From contig CALYQW010000007.1 in assembly GCA_945290265.1 (NCBI GenBank), positions 49,472 to 113,471 of the forward strand: 64,000 nt of DNA, in the 5' to 3' direction. This DNA is from an uncultured Erwinia sp. Lineage in GTDB: Bacteria > Pseudomonadota > Gammaproteobacteria > Enterobacterales > Enterobacteriaceae. Position 1 is the stretch's first letter. Every line of letters starts with the position of its first letter. A model generated the notes under the pieces. That model did not search any database, had not been told where the DNA came from, and was given only the letters and a program-made list of their open reading frames with translations. A program made the position numbers and the translations under genes. Below, one piece after another: positions 31,501 to 39,045 of this stretch.

Positions 31501-34500
31501 CGGCGCGTCTCCGTTGAGTAACGCCTGGTAAAGCGTGCGGAACTCCGCGATTAACACGCCCATCGACCAGCCATCCGCCGCGATATGGTGCACCGTCACC
31601 AGCAGCGCCCCTTCACTGGCACCGGTGCGCAGAAACGCGGCGCGCAACAGTACATCTGCTGACAGATCAAAGGGCTGCCGCGCATCACGCACCGCCGCCG
31701 CCTGAATCGCCTGCTGGCGCTCCCCTGCGCTTAGCAGACTGAGATCAACCTGATCGAGGTGGAAGCTGAACGCCGGACGGATCAGCTGTTGCACCTCGTC
31801 CTGTTCCCCGGTAAATACCGTTCGCAGCGGTTCGTGACGGGCGATCAGCAGACGGAACACGCGCTCCGCCAGCATTGGCTGAAACTCGCCGTCAACGCGC
31901 AGCAGCGCGGAAATATTATACAGGCTGCCGTCAGCCATCAGTTGATCAAGCATCCACAGGCGCTGCTGAGCAAAGGAGAGCGGCAGGCGGATCTCAGCCG
32001 CCGGATCATCACGCGTCTGCGGCAGCACCGGTGGCAGCAACTCCCCTCCGCGTTTGCTGGCAATCCTCGCCGCCTGCGCAGCCAATACCGGCACTTCAAA
32101 CAGATCGCGAATGTTCAGCTCCACCTGCATATCATCGCGAATTGCAGCCAGCAGGCGCACGGCTAACAGCGAATGCCCTCCCAGCGCAAAAAAGCTGTCG
32201 TTCGCGCTGACTGCCGGGGCATCGACAGGCAGCAGCGTGGCCCAAATCGCGGCCAGAGCAGCTTCGTCGCCGGCCTGTGGGGCAATAAAGTGTTCGGTAT
32301 CACGGGAAAAATTCGGCTCCGGCAGCGCTTTGCGGTTAATTTTTCCGTTGGCGGAGAGCGGCATCACCTCCAGCGCGATCAACAGTGCGGGCACCATATA
32401 GTCCGGTAACTGCTGATGGAGTGCAGCGCGCATTTCTGCCTCCCACTCCGCTGACGCTGCCATGCCCGGCTTAAGGCTGTAGTAGCCCAGCAGGCGCTGC
32501 TCCCCGTGCATGTCGGCACGGGCAACTACCACCGCCGCGCTGACCAACGACAAGGCAAGCATTTGCTGTTCAATTTCCCCCAGCTCAATGCGCAGACCGC
32601 GAATTTTCACCTGGTCATCAATACGCCCAAGGTATTCAATATTGCCGTCTGGCTGATAACGCACCAGATCCCCCGTGCGGTACAGCACGCCGTCCGGCTG
32701 GCTGCCAAACGGATCCGCAAGGAAACGTTCGGCGCTGAGTTCAGGGCGATTCAGATAGCCACGGGCAATACCCACGCCGCCTAAACAGAGCTCTCCCGCC
32801 AGTCCGGGCGGCAGTAACTGCATGCGGCGGTTAACTACATAGCAGGTGGTGTTATCAATCGGTTTTCCGATGGGAATGGTGCGATAACGCTCGCCAGCGT
32901 CGCCGCGCCACCAGGTGACGTCAATCGAGGCTTCGGTAGGGCCATACAGGTTCCACAACGCCACCTGCGGCAGACAGCTCAGCGTATCCTGCCAGGTTTC
33001 AAGCGGCAGTGCCTCGCCGCTACAGACAATCGTTTTCAGGTCTGGCAGGGAGTGGGCCGGAATGCTGTCGATAAATAGCCGCAGCATGGAAGGAACGAAA
33101 TGCACCAGTGTGACCCGCTGTTGTACCATGATCTGATGCAGACAGGCCGGATCTTTATGTCCACCGGGACGGACAAACACCAGCCGCGCGCCCACCAGCA
33201 CCGCCCACAGCAGTTCCCATACCGAGACATCAAAGCCAAACGGGGTTTTCTGGAGCAACGTATCTTCGGCAGTCAGCCCGAACGCCGCCTGCATCCAGGC
33301 AAGGCGATTGACCACCCCGCGATGCTCCAGCATAACGCCTTTGGGATTGCCTGTTGAACCCGAGGTATAGATTACGTAGGCCAGATGACGTGAGGTTAAG
33401 CCCAGCGCCGCCATCGACAGCGCCGCAGTGGACTGCTGACGCAGTGCGCTCAGGGTGTCGGCGTCATCCAGTATAATCACCTGCACGGGTTGCCCCGCCA
33501 GCAGCGTGCCTAAGCGCGGTGCCAGTGCCTGAGTGGTTAATACCACCTCCGCCTGCGCGTCTGCCAGCATATACGCCAGACGGGCATCGGGGTATTCACT
33601 GTCGAGTGGCAGCCAGGCTCCACCAGCCTTCAGCGTACCGAGTATCCCTGTCAGCATCGCGCAGGAGCGCTCAATAAACATCCCCACCCGCCGATCCGGC
33701 CCAACGCCCTGTTGACGTAAGTAATGCGCCAGCTGGCTGGCCTGCCGCTCAAGCTGCTGATAGCTCAGCTGCTGTGCCTCATCGGTAACGGCGATGGCGT
33801 GCGGCGTGCGGGCCACCTGCTGTTCAAACAGCACATGCAGCGTTTGCCGATCGTCGAAAGGTTTGGCGGTAGCATTCCACTGCTCTAACTGCGCACGGTC
33901 GCTGTCACTCACCAGCTGCAGCGCCTCCAGCGCCGTGGTCCCTGCCAGCAGCTGCTGGTGTACGCGGATCAGGCAATCAATAAGCTGTTGTGCGGCGATA
34001 ACCCCCTGTGGGTGCGAGCATTTAGCATGCAATTTGCCATCGTGATGATAATAGAGATAAAACTGTACCGCCCCTCCATCCTCGCTGGTCCAGCTGTTGA
34101 CCAGTTCCAGCTGGTGGTAGTGATGAAGCGCGCGCGAATAGTCATGAAAATTATAAATAAAACGCAGGCCGTTGCTGGTCAGCCCCAGATGACGCGCAGT
34201 CAGCTGGGTTAAGGCTTCAAACCCCTTGCGCTGACGCTGAAATTCCCGTCCCTGCTGCAGCAGGCTGGCAAAATCCTGCACCCCGTTAAAAGGCAACACA
34301 AACGGCACCAGGCTGGAAAAGTTGCCGAATACCTGCGCCGAAGTTGCGCTGCGATGATTCACAATTTCCTGCAGCGCGATGCCTTCGTCATAGCCATACA
34401 GCTGCCCTGCAACCCAGGCGAACAGCGATTTAAAGTAAAAAGGCGGCGTAATGCGTGAAGTGCGGCAAAATGCCGCCAGCCCCTCAGTGGGAACCGGCAC

Positions 34501-35100
34501 ATCTGTCAGGGTAGTGGCCTGCTGCGGATGGCGTTTGCCGCTGTCTTCACCGGTTTGGGTCAGCAGTGCGGCATGTTGTTGCCAGAACGTCCGCGTCTCC
34601 TCGCGATCAAAACGCTGGCGCAGGCTTTCAGTGAGTGACGCAAAGGGCTGTTGCGCGGCAGCGCTGTCCTGCCCGTCACCGCACAGTGCCTGCGAGAACA
34701 GCACAACCGCCGCACCATCGAACACCAGATGATGGCTGCCCACCACCAGATGCTGCTCGCCGTTATCCAGGGTGAGCAACAGCACGCGCACCAGCTGTTC
34801 ACTGAAATCCCACGGGTCGCGGATCCAACGCTGCGCGGTGTCCTGCAGCCGGACGGCGGTACACTGCTGATGGTGAAAAGAGACGGCCTGTTTCAGCGTG
34901 ATGCCCAAAGCCGTATTCAGTGCGCTGACCTGCGCTGCCAGCGCCGCCTCCAGCAAGGCAAGACGGGTTTCGAGCGCCAGCAGGCTGCTGCTGTCCACCA
35001 CTTTCCAGTGGGCTCCGATACCATAATGCTGCTCACTGCCGATGCGAATATCCAGCCAGATATCGGTCTGTACCGGGCTGAGTTGTTCCAGTTGTTCCAT
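25585..35100 (-). CDS. Three-module non-ribosomal peptide synthetase, (C-A-T)x3
   Basis: A 3171-residue assembly-line enzyme. Module 1: C domain with HHLVFDG (about residue 125), A domain with TSGSTGNPKG (about 580), T with GGHSL (Ser977). Module 2: HHIAADG (about 1170), TSGSTGRPK (about 1655), GGHSL (Ser2043). Module 3: HHIIADG (about 2235), TSGTTGRPKG (about 2710), GGHSL (Ser3105). No epimerase, TE or reductase follows, so the chain must pass to another protein. The eight-position A1 code read by eye, DVWHVSLID, is one change from the serine code DVWHLSLID of EntF. A2 (D L K N W G S D V) and A3 (D V R H F A L L A) are not assigned. The N-terminal C domain could acylate the first residue. 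The ATG is preceded by AGGTGA; a GTG two codons earlier is possible. It follows the exporter by 38 bp. Confidence 0.95.
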   Translation of the reverse strand: MEQLEQLSPVQTDIWLDIRIGSEQHYGIGAHWKVVDSSSLLALETRLALLEAALAAQVSALNTALGITLKQAVSFHHQQCTAVRLQDTAQRWIRDPWDFSEQLVRVLLLTLDNGEQHLVVGSHHLVFDGAAVVLFSQALCGDGQDSAAAQQPFASLTESLRQRFDREETRTFWQQHAALLTQTGEDSGKRHPQQATTLTDVPVPTEGLAAFCRTSRITPPFYFKSLFAWVAGQLYGYDEGIALQEIVNHRSATSAQVFGNFSSLVPFVLPFNGVQDFASLLQQGREFQRQRKGFEALTQLTARHLGLTSNGLRFIYNFHDYSRALHHYHQLELVNSWTSEDGGAVQFYLYYHHDGKLHAKCSHPQGVIAAQQLIDCLIRVHQQLLAGTTALEALQLVSDSDRAQLEQWNATAKPFDDRQTLHVLFEQQVARTPHAIAVTDEAQQLSYQQLERQASQLAHYLRQQGVGPDRRVGMFIERSCAMLTGILGTLKAGGAWLPLDSEYPDARLAYMLADAQAEVVLTTQALAPRLGTLLAGQPVQVIILDDADTLSALRQQSTAALSMAALGLTSRHLAYVIYTSGSTGNPKGVMLEHRGVVNRLAWMQAAFGLTAEDTLLQKTPFGFDVSVWELLWAVLVGARLVFVRPGGHKDPACLHQIMVQQRVTLVHFVPSMLRLFIDSIPAHSLPDLKTIVCSGEALPLETWQDTLSCLPQVALWNLYGPTEASIDVTWWRGDAGERYRTIPIGKPIDNTTCYVVNRRMQLLPPGLAGELCLGGVGIARGYLNRPELSAERFLADPFGSQPDGVLYRTGDLVRYQPDGNIEYLGRIDDQVKIRGLRIELGEIEQQMLALSLVSAAVVVARADMHGEQRLLGYYSLKPGMAASAEWEAEMRAALHQQLPDYMVPALLIALEVMPLSANGKINRKALPEPNFSRDTEHFIAPQAGDEAALAAIWATLLPVDAPAVSANDSFFALGGHSLLAVRLLAAIRDDMQVELNIRDLFEVPVLAAQAARIASKRGGELLPPVLPQTRDDPAAEIRLPLSFAQQRLWMLDQLMADGSLYNISALLRVDGEFQPMLAERVFRLLIARHEPLRTVFTGEQDEVQQLIRPAFSFHLDQVDLSLLSAGERQQAIQAAAVRDARQPFDLSADVLLRAAFLRTGASEGALLVTVHHIAADGWSMGVLIAEFRTLYQALLNGDAPSLPALPVNYADYAHWQREWVQRPAYHTQLSWWQEQLAGLPLVHSLPLSHPRPLQQSGSGERYCFSLTAQSTQALRQLAADENATLFMLLHAAFSLLLARHGSSQDIVTGVPVANRSHASLAPLVGFFVNSLVLRVAYDPDLSFRDFLCQVKAVNIDAQMRQDVPFEQLVEALNPERSTRHAPLFQIMFSMDNDLLQPAPVGECQFTRLPHPLTPARFELLLNVVEQQDELRCQFDYNAALFDAGYIAQLAQRFSELVNSLLRQPDAAVGALAMMDAGQQQQLLQCANPAPHHWPQEALLPQQILRQAALTPQRVAVQWGDRQLSYAQLCQQASQLAHALQARGAGSNTLVGLAMPRCGEVLTGLLAIVMTGAAYVPIDPDYPAERIRFMLEDSGVSLLLTHSAVAAALYDSVPAEVNTLTLDDPALRQALTAYPPTPPTFAAIPATEHLLYVIYTSGSTGRPKAAQVTHHGVNNLLHWYLGELQAGEADRPLIISSLSFDLTQKNLWSPLLQGGCVVLPANAQYDAAQIAGEIAQHQVTRINCAPSAFYPLVAERDLWPQLTSLQQLWLGGESIAMHTLRPWLKHSGCVLINSYGPTECTDVVSWHRVTADEENPPIGRPVSNTRLYVLNSHLALCPAGTPGELWIGGAGVGLGYLGRAELTREKFITDPFSDDPQARLYRTGDLAQWQGDGRITYLGRLDDQIKIRGFRIELGEIGQHLLQHQQVAAATVLAREGETPSLAAFVVANDPALTPAHLRQHLLAALPGWMVPAHIQLLTALPLTPNGKIDKKALLALPVAAVTATETVAARTPVEAEIAAIFAGVLGISQIGVEDNFFALGGHSLSATQVVARLRRRFAPDLTLHTLFEHPTVAELAVVLGECAPLNAPTLTIPPQPDSAERVLSFAQQKIWFMQQLMPDSSAYNLFSALQLEGELSIATLQQAFDQLRQRHAVLRSRFRDEDGAPTVLPFEPQPVDYHDLRALDAAGRQARITALAEASAQRPFRLEQDALLRVSLLHCAERQYLLLLTLHHIIADGWSVGVMIDELVQHYRQLQSASPTTLPALAVDYSDYAAWQREQLSGERMQQLERYWLQQLQGDLPLLQLPADFPEDEQAGTQGDSLILTLDAATLARLSHCCQQQQVSLFMLLLSAFGLLLNRVTTQEDLIIGAPVAGRTLPETEPLLGCFINPLPLRMDLTGNPTFITLLAQVRQVCLDAWEHQEMPFERLTELLRPERRLNHNPVFDVMLNMLNAPQGDKQLDGITVRECRLTQPQAKFALTLYAQEREGELVLEWVWPQARYGHGQIQALAQQFMVLLEQIADDVTRPLQDYSLLTPVARQILPDPRVSLSGAQVTSVPALFADTAQRVAARTAIEQAGRQWHYQALAETAASYAAQLRASAIRPGEVIAIHGPRSFGLIAAMLAVMQTGGVMLLLDKNLSLARRQAMLDEAQPQQLLCVTMPGGNRDDDICADPRWRQVTHIDAWAVQQAEVVAPTVDPQAACYLFFTSGTTGRPKGIIGQQQALAHFLQWQRDTFAIGTEDRCAQLTALSFDVVLRDILTPLISGATLCLPPSEEDLSAATLFPWFRQQRITSFHTVPTIAKSWLLAAEQVTALPDLQRLFFAGELLPSDLVRQWRSQVSAQAEVVNLYGPTETTLAKCCYRVPVAARLPQALPVGQAISASQVLVLNAQLQQCGIGEPGEIVIRTRFPSLGYLQGGRQAPAFIVNAFSGQADDLLYFTGDIGQVRHDGVVCLIGRRDDQVKIRGMRVEPGEISAVLLSHPAVQAAAVTVFSDAQNEKRIAAYYVSAYPAAEPEELRQHLQARLPGYMQPAAWIAIERLPMTPNGKLDRRQLPDPATAMLAQRKQGYIAPSTELERQVAAVWASVLQGETPGTSDNFFDIGGHSLLLLQVKNQLQLALQCDIPVVALFQYPTIAAFAAWLGDQAPQQDLMAEADARISKRREALLRRRRR

Positions 35101-35138
35101 GCTCACCTGCCACTAGTAAAAGGGTAAACCGGCTGCAC

Positions 35139-36353
35139 TTACGGCAGCTCACGCCCGGGTAACGATTCGTCAATTTCGCTGGGTTTGCCGACATATTTCA
35201 TCGCCAGCCAGCAGGCAACCAGCGCACACAGCAGGCCACACGTCCAGGTAAGGCTGCCGCCCCACGCCTGATACACGCCGCCAAATACCATCGGCCCAAC
35301 GGTACTGGCCACCAGCACCGTGGTCGATACCATGCCGAGCACCGCGCCAACATCAAAGAACGCCATTTTGCTGATGGTGGAAGGCACCACGATATTCACC
35401 ACCGCCGAGCTCAACCCCAGCCCCATGCAGCAGAGAAACAGTGCCACTCCGCTCGGTGCGACAATCAGCATCACAAAGCCCGGCACCACCACCAGGCAGG
35501 CAAGAAACAGCGAGAGATTACTGGTGAGCCAGCCGGCGCGGTTGGTGGCAATCGCCACCTGAATGAAAAACAGCGACAGACCGAAGACGGCGACCAGCAT
35601 AGAAAGCTCGGTGGTACCCCAACCCACTGCATGAACCGCCCACAGCGGCGTGATGGTCATCAACAGCGAGAAACAGACGGCAATCAACGCCTTAATCAGG
35701 GCAAAATCGCGAATATTGGCATTGGCGAAAAACAGTTTCAGCACATTGCGATAAGGATTTTTGGCGCGGGTCGCCGTCAGACTGGCGGTGAGCTGGCCAC
35801 GCAGCGTCCAGCTAATCACCAGCGGCACCAGGCTCGACATACAGGCGGAGAACACCAGCAGCTCATGCAGGCCCCGCATAATGTGAAAATGCCCCAGCAG
35901 CCCGGCAACCCCGGGACCGAGGATCAATCCCGCCGTCGATCCCAGCCGCAGCCGCGCGATCCCGGCGCTGCGCTCTTTGTTGTTGGTCAGCTGCGAGATG
36001 ATCGATTCAAGGATCACCAGATTGGTGCTCATAAAACCAATCACCGCGCGCAGCACAAACAGCATCAGTAATGATGAGGTAAACGCCAGCCCCCAGTAAC
36101 ACAGGGCAATGGTGACCAGCGCGATCAGCAGCAGAACGCCACGCGGCATATGATCCGAAATGCGCCCGAGGATCGGTGAGCCGAGCGCACCGCAGATAAA
36201 CTGAATTGATACCAACGCCGAGATAGTGACCGCATTGGCTCCCATGCCGATCGCCAGCAGCGGGATCACCGGTAGCAATATCCCTACCGCCACCGAATCC
36301 AGCATGCTGGCGGTCATAATGCCGATATAAATCGCTCTGTTACTTGCTTTCAT
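35139..36353 (-). CDS. MFS exporter of the NRPS/PKS cluster
   Basis: Inner-membrane major facilitator with about twelve hydrophobic segments in 404 residues. It begins with NRAIYIGIMTASMLDSVAVG, and the loop 2-3 signature reads GRISDHMPRGVLL, typical of drug:proton antiporters. The ATG overlaps the phosphoesterase stop by 4 nt (ATGA), so the two are translationally coupled. Its place between tailoring genes and the large NRPS suggests export of the product or its acylated precursor, and self-protection. It could instead import a precursor; the family alone does not decide. Confidence 0.85.
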   Translation of the reverse strand: MKASNRAIYIGIMTASMLDSVAVGILLPVIPLLAIGMGANAVTISALVSIQFICGALGSPILGRISDHMPRGVLLLIALVTIALCYWGLAFTSSLLMLFVLRAVIGFMSTNLVILESIISQLTNNKERSAGIARLRLGSTAGLILGPGVAGLLGHFHIMRGLHELLVFSACMSSLVPLVISWTLRGQLTASLTATRAKNPYRNVLKLFFANANIRDFALIKALIAVCFSLLMTITPLWAVHAVGWGTTELSMLVAVFGLSLFFIQVAIATNRAGWLTSNLSLFLACLVVVPGFVMLIVAPSGVALFLCCMGLGLSSAVVNIVVPSTISKMAFFDVGAVLGMVSTTVLVASTVGPMVFGGVYQAWGGSLTWTCGLLCALVACWLAMKYVGKPSEIDESLPGRELP

Positions 36354-37234
36354 CTTGTGCTCACCTGTCCGGACTCTTCAACATGCTGATAACCGCGCGC
36401 GCCGCTGAACACATCCAGCGGAGCCCCCTGGCTCAGATCGATACGCTGTGCATTGCGCTCAGCAACATAGCCGAGGCAACAGGATAAATAGGTCACGCCC
36501 GCCACTGACCGGACGCGATTGCGGTGCTGGTGCCCGTAAATATGGCGCGTGGCACCCGCACGGCGGATCTGCTGATCGAGCAGCGCCGTGCCCGCCACCC
36601 GACTGAAGTTAAACCCGCTGCCGCCGGTGACACGTGCCAGCGTCTCGTCAGTCAGTGATGAGGGCATCAGTTCACGGCGGGGCAGAAAGTGGCTAAAGGT
36701 AATCACCTCTCCGCCGGGGCGGGCGGCAAGATGGGGTTCGTTGAGGCTTAAAAAATAGCGTGCCGGCGTGATGGCCAGAGTATCAGGCCAGCGGATCAGG
36801 TAGTTGTCACACCAGTGGCTGGCGTGCTGTTCCTGCGCACAGGGTACATACAGGCTGTCTTCGCCCTCTTCCGGGCGCGCATACCAGGAAAACAGCGGCA
36901 GTATGCTCACCCGGCGATCCGGCAGCTCCAGAGTTTGCGGAGAGGTCTGTACCCCCAGTTTCTGACACAGCGCCAGCAGCCGGTGAAATTTCGCCAGCGA
37001 ATCGCCCGTCTCCTGACGCATCAGCCACAAATCATGATTACCTGGCACAAAAAAAACCTGCGCAAAACGCTGTCGCAACATGCTCAGCGCATCGGCAAAG
37101 CGCGTTGCATCGTGGGAAACGTCTCCCGCCAGCAGCAGCACATCTTCGCGATAGTCATCACGCGCCAGCTGCGCCAGCCAGGCAAGATTTTCCGGCTGAT
37201 CAACATGAATATCGGAGAGCGCCAGGATCCGCAT
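36350..37234 (-). CDS. Calcineurin-like metallophosphoesterase in the NRPS/PKS cluster
   Basis: Cytoplasmic (no signal peptide) dinuclear-metal phosphoesterase of 294 residues. All family motifs are present: DIH (residues 8-10), GDVSHD (37-42), GNHD (65-68), SHF in ITFSHFLP, and GHQH near the C-terminus. The substrate is unknown. It is 7 bp after the monooxygenase gene and overlaps the exporter by 4 nt, so it belongs to the pathway operon. This is an unusual component for an NRPS cluster: it could remove a phosphate from an intermediate or protected product, or act on a nucleotide-type precursor. The frame extends 11 codons upstream of the start used here. Confidence 0.88.
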   Translation of the reverse strand: MRILALSDIHVDQPENLAWLAQLARDDYREDVLLLAGDVSHDATRFADALSMLRQRFAQVFFVPGNHDLWLMRQETGDSLAKFHRLLALCQKLGVQTSPQTLELPDRRVSILPLFSWYARPEEGEDSLYVPCAQEQHASHWCDNYLIRWPDTLAITPARYFLSLNEPHLAARPGGEVITFSHFLPRRELMPSSLTDETLARVTGGSGFNFSRVAGTALLDQQIRRAGATRHIYGHQHRNRVRSVAGVTYLSCCLGYVAERNAQRIDLSQGAPLDVFSGARGYQHVEESGQVSTR

Positions 37235-37241
37235 CCTGTGC

Positions 37242-38432
37242 TTATCCGCTGACCGTCTGACGGGCAAACTGCGTTTTAAGCGCCGCCAGCGGCTGCAACC
37301 CTGCCAGTACCGTTTCGGCGCTCAGGCCAAAATCCACCAGGCAGGCAATTTCATTTGCCCCGGCTTCCTGGAGCTTTTGCACCATGCGCGCACACTTCTC
37401 CGGCGATCCCATTAACGAGGTCTGATTAAAGTGTTTTTCAAAGGCATAGGTCAGCAACGCCTCACGATCGTTATCAATGGCGTTACGCACCGTTTGCTGA
37501 CGATCTTTATAAGGATTCAGGGTATCGTTCTGATTGATATAGCCGTTGAGGAACCCGCGCAGCGGCTCACGCACCTGCTTTTTCACCTCGTCATCCTGCT
37601 CGCCCACAAAGGTGTGCACCATCACCGACACAATGCCGCTTTGCGGCGAGTGACCGTGCTGCGCCCGCGCCTCGCGATAGGCAGCAATATTTGTTTTCAG
37701 TTCCGCCAGGGTATGGTTGGTCAGCGAGCAGAGTACATGCATCCCCAGTTCCCCCGCTTTTAGCCAGGTTTCCGGGTTACCGGATGAGGTAAGAAACATC
37801 GGCAGGTCTTTCTGGATCGGGCGCGGCAGAATGCTGACCTCGACGCTGTTGCCGGCAATATCCTGGCGCTGTACCGGCTCACCCCGCCACAGCTGGCGTA
37901 TCAACGCGATGTTGTCCAGCATGGTCGCACGACGATTTTCATATCCCTCGGGGTTAATTAAGAAATCTGCCGGATGCCAGCCGGTAGCACAGGAGATCGC
38001 CGCGCGCCCCTGCGACAGGTTATCCACCAGCGACCACTCCTCCGCCACCCGCAGGGGGTTATGTAGCGGCAGCACCACGCTGCCCGCCCGCAGCTGAATA
38101 TTTTTGGTGATCATCGCCAGCGCCGCGTTGAGTACCGCAGGATTGGGAAACAACCCGCCCACTGGCTGGAAGTGACGTTCCGGGGTGATCACCGCGCTGA
38201 AACCGTGGCTGTCGGCAAAGCGGGTGCATGCCAGCAATAAATCATATTTATGTTCACTGTCGCTGCCCCCCTCTCCCGAAAAGAAGATCAGCGAGAAATC
38301 CATACCCTGATTGCTGGCGGCTGGCGTGGTTTCCGCCGGAGGGGCCGTACCCCGCTGTGCTTTGATCTTCTCCAGCAGCAGCGCGCGTTGCGCCGGGGTC
38401 AGACTGTTTAACTTGTCCTGGATATCGCTCAT
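37242..38432 (-). CDS. Luciferase-like FMN-dependent monooxygenase (MupA/Atu3671-type)
   Basis: A 396-residue TIM-barrel flavin monooxygenase related to those used on carrier-bound intermediates in mupirocin-type and Agrobacterium Atu3671-type pathways; this is a family recollection. Motifs: DSHGFSAVITPERHFQPVGGLFPNPA compressed here to ITPERHFQPVGGLF, then LVDNLSQGRAAISCATGWHP and LPMFLTSSGNPETW. The first 30 residues form a separate charged helix, SLTPAQRALLLEKIKAQRG, followed by an Ala/Pro-rich linker; such helices resemble docking or recruitment segments near NRPS/PKS domains. It overlaps the hydroxylase gene by one base (TAATG). Likely hydroxylates a tethered intermediate. Confidence 0.88.
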   Translation of the reverse strand: MSDIQDKLNSLTPAQRALLLEKIKAQRGTAPPAETTPAASNQGMDFSLIFFSGEGGSDSEHKYDLLLACTRFADSHGFSAVITPERHFQPVGGLFPNPAVLNAALAMITKNIQLRAGSVVLPLHNPLRVAEEWSLVDNLSQGRAAISCATGWHPADFLINPEGYENRRATMLDNIALIRQLWRGEPVQRQDIAGNSVEVSILPRPIQKDLPMFLTSSGNPETWLKAGELGMHVLCSLTNHTLAELKTNIAAYREARAQHGHSPQSGIVSVMVHTFVGEQDDEVKKQVREPLRGFLNGYINQNDTLNPYKDRQQTVRNAIDNDREALLTYAFEKHFNQTSLMGSPEKCARMVQKLQEAGANEIACLVDFGLSAETVLAGLQPLAALKTQFARQTVSG

Positions 38433-38992
38433 TATGCGCTCTCATCAGTTAGCGGAGTGTCCGATACGGAGGTGGCCAGCGCTTTCTGACGCTGCTGCTG
38501 ACGTTGATAACGCTTCTTCAGCACCCGCGCATCGTTGGTGCGAAACAGGTAATCCCATAAGGTGATGTAGAACGAGAAATTACACTTCACGTTGCGGTGG
38601 TGGCAGAGATGAAATTTGCCGATAGGAATAAAGCGCGTGATGCTGCCATTGATGTTCGGATTGTGATCCAGCACGTTACGCGAGAGAAACACCTCATAAA
38701 CGTAGTGAAACGCCAGCAGGATCGCGCCATAAATCGGATCAAAAATCGTCAGAATAATCAGTGGAATGGTAAAGGTAATATACACATCCATTGAAGAACG
38801 CCATTCACCAAACCAGAAGAAATAGTCGTGCCACGGCGGCAACTGGCTGTCGCCGTAGTTGTAGGCGTGGTGTTTGATATGGCAGTAGCGAACAAAGTTA
38901 TACTTGAAATTGATGTGTGCAATAACGTGCATGGTGTAGGACCACAGGGTCCATAACAGAAAATAGACCACCAGCTTGAGGACAAAAATCAT
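38432..38992 (-). CDS. Fatty-acid-hydroxylase-superfamily membrane di-iron enzyme
   Basis: A 186-residue membrane protein with histidine clusters typical of the sterol desaturase/fatty acid hydroxylase superfamily: HVIAH (22-26), HIKHH (38-42), His96, His110 and HLCHH (128-132). Several hydrophobic segments (WTLWSYTMHVIA; VYITFTIPLIILTIF; AILLAFHYVYEVFL) place it in the inner membrane with a cytoplasmic iron site. The start MIFVLKL is preceded by GGAGAGG; the frame is open 16 codons upstream. It probably hydroxylates an acyl chain or peptide intermediate. It sits between the C-A-T-TE synthetase and the flavin monooxygenase, with a one-base overlap to the latter. Confidence 0.85.
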   Translation of the reverse strand: MIFVLKLVVYFLLWTLWSYTMHVIAHINFKYNFVRYCHIKHHAYNYGDSQLPPWHDYFFWFGEWRSSMDVYITFTIPLIILTIFDPIYGAILLAFHYVYEVFLSRNVLDHNPNINGSITRFIPIGKFHLCHHRNVKCNFSFYITLWDYLFRTNDARVLKKRYQRQQQRQKALATSVSDTPLTDESA

Positions 38993-39045
38993 AACCCTCT
39001 CCTGACTAACCGTGAATGATGCGCGGCTGCAGTGCCGCACGGAGC

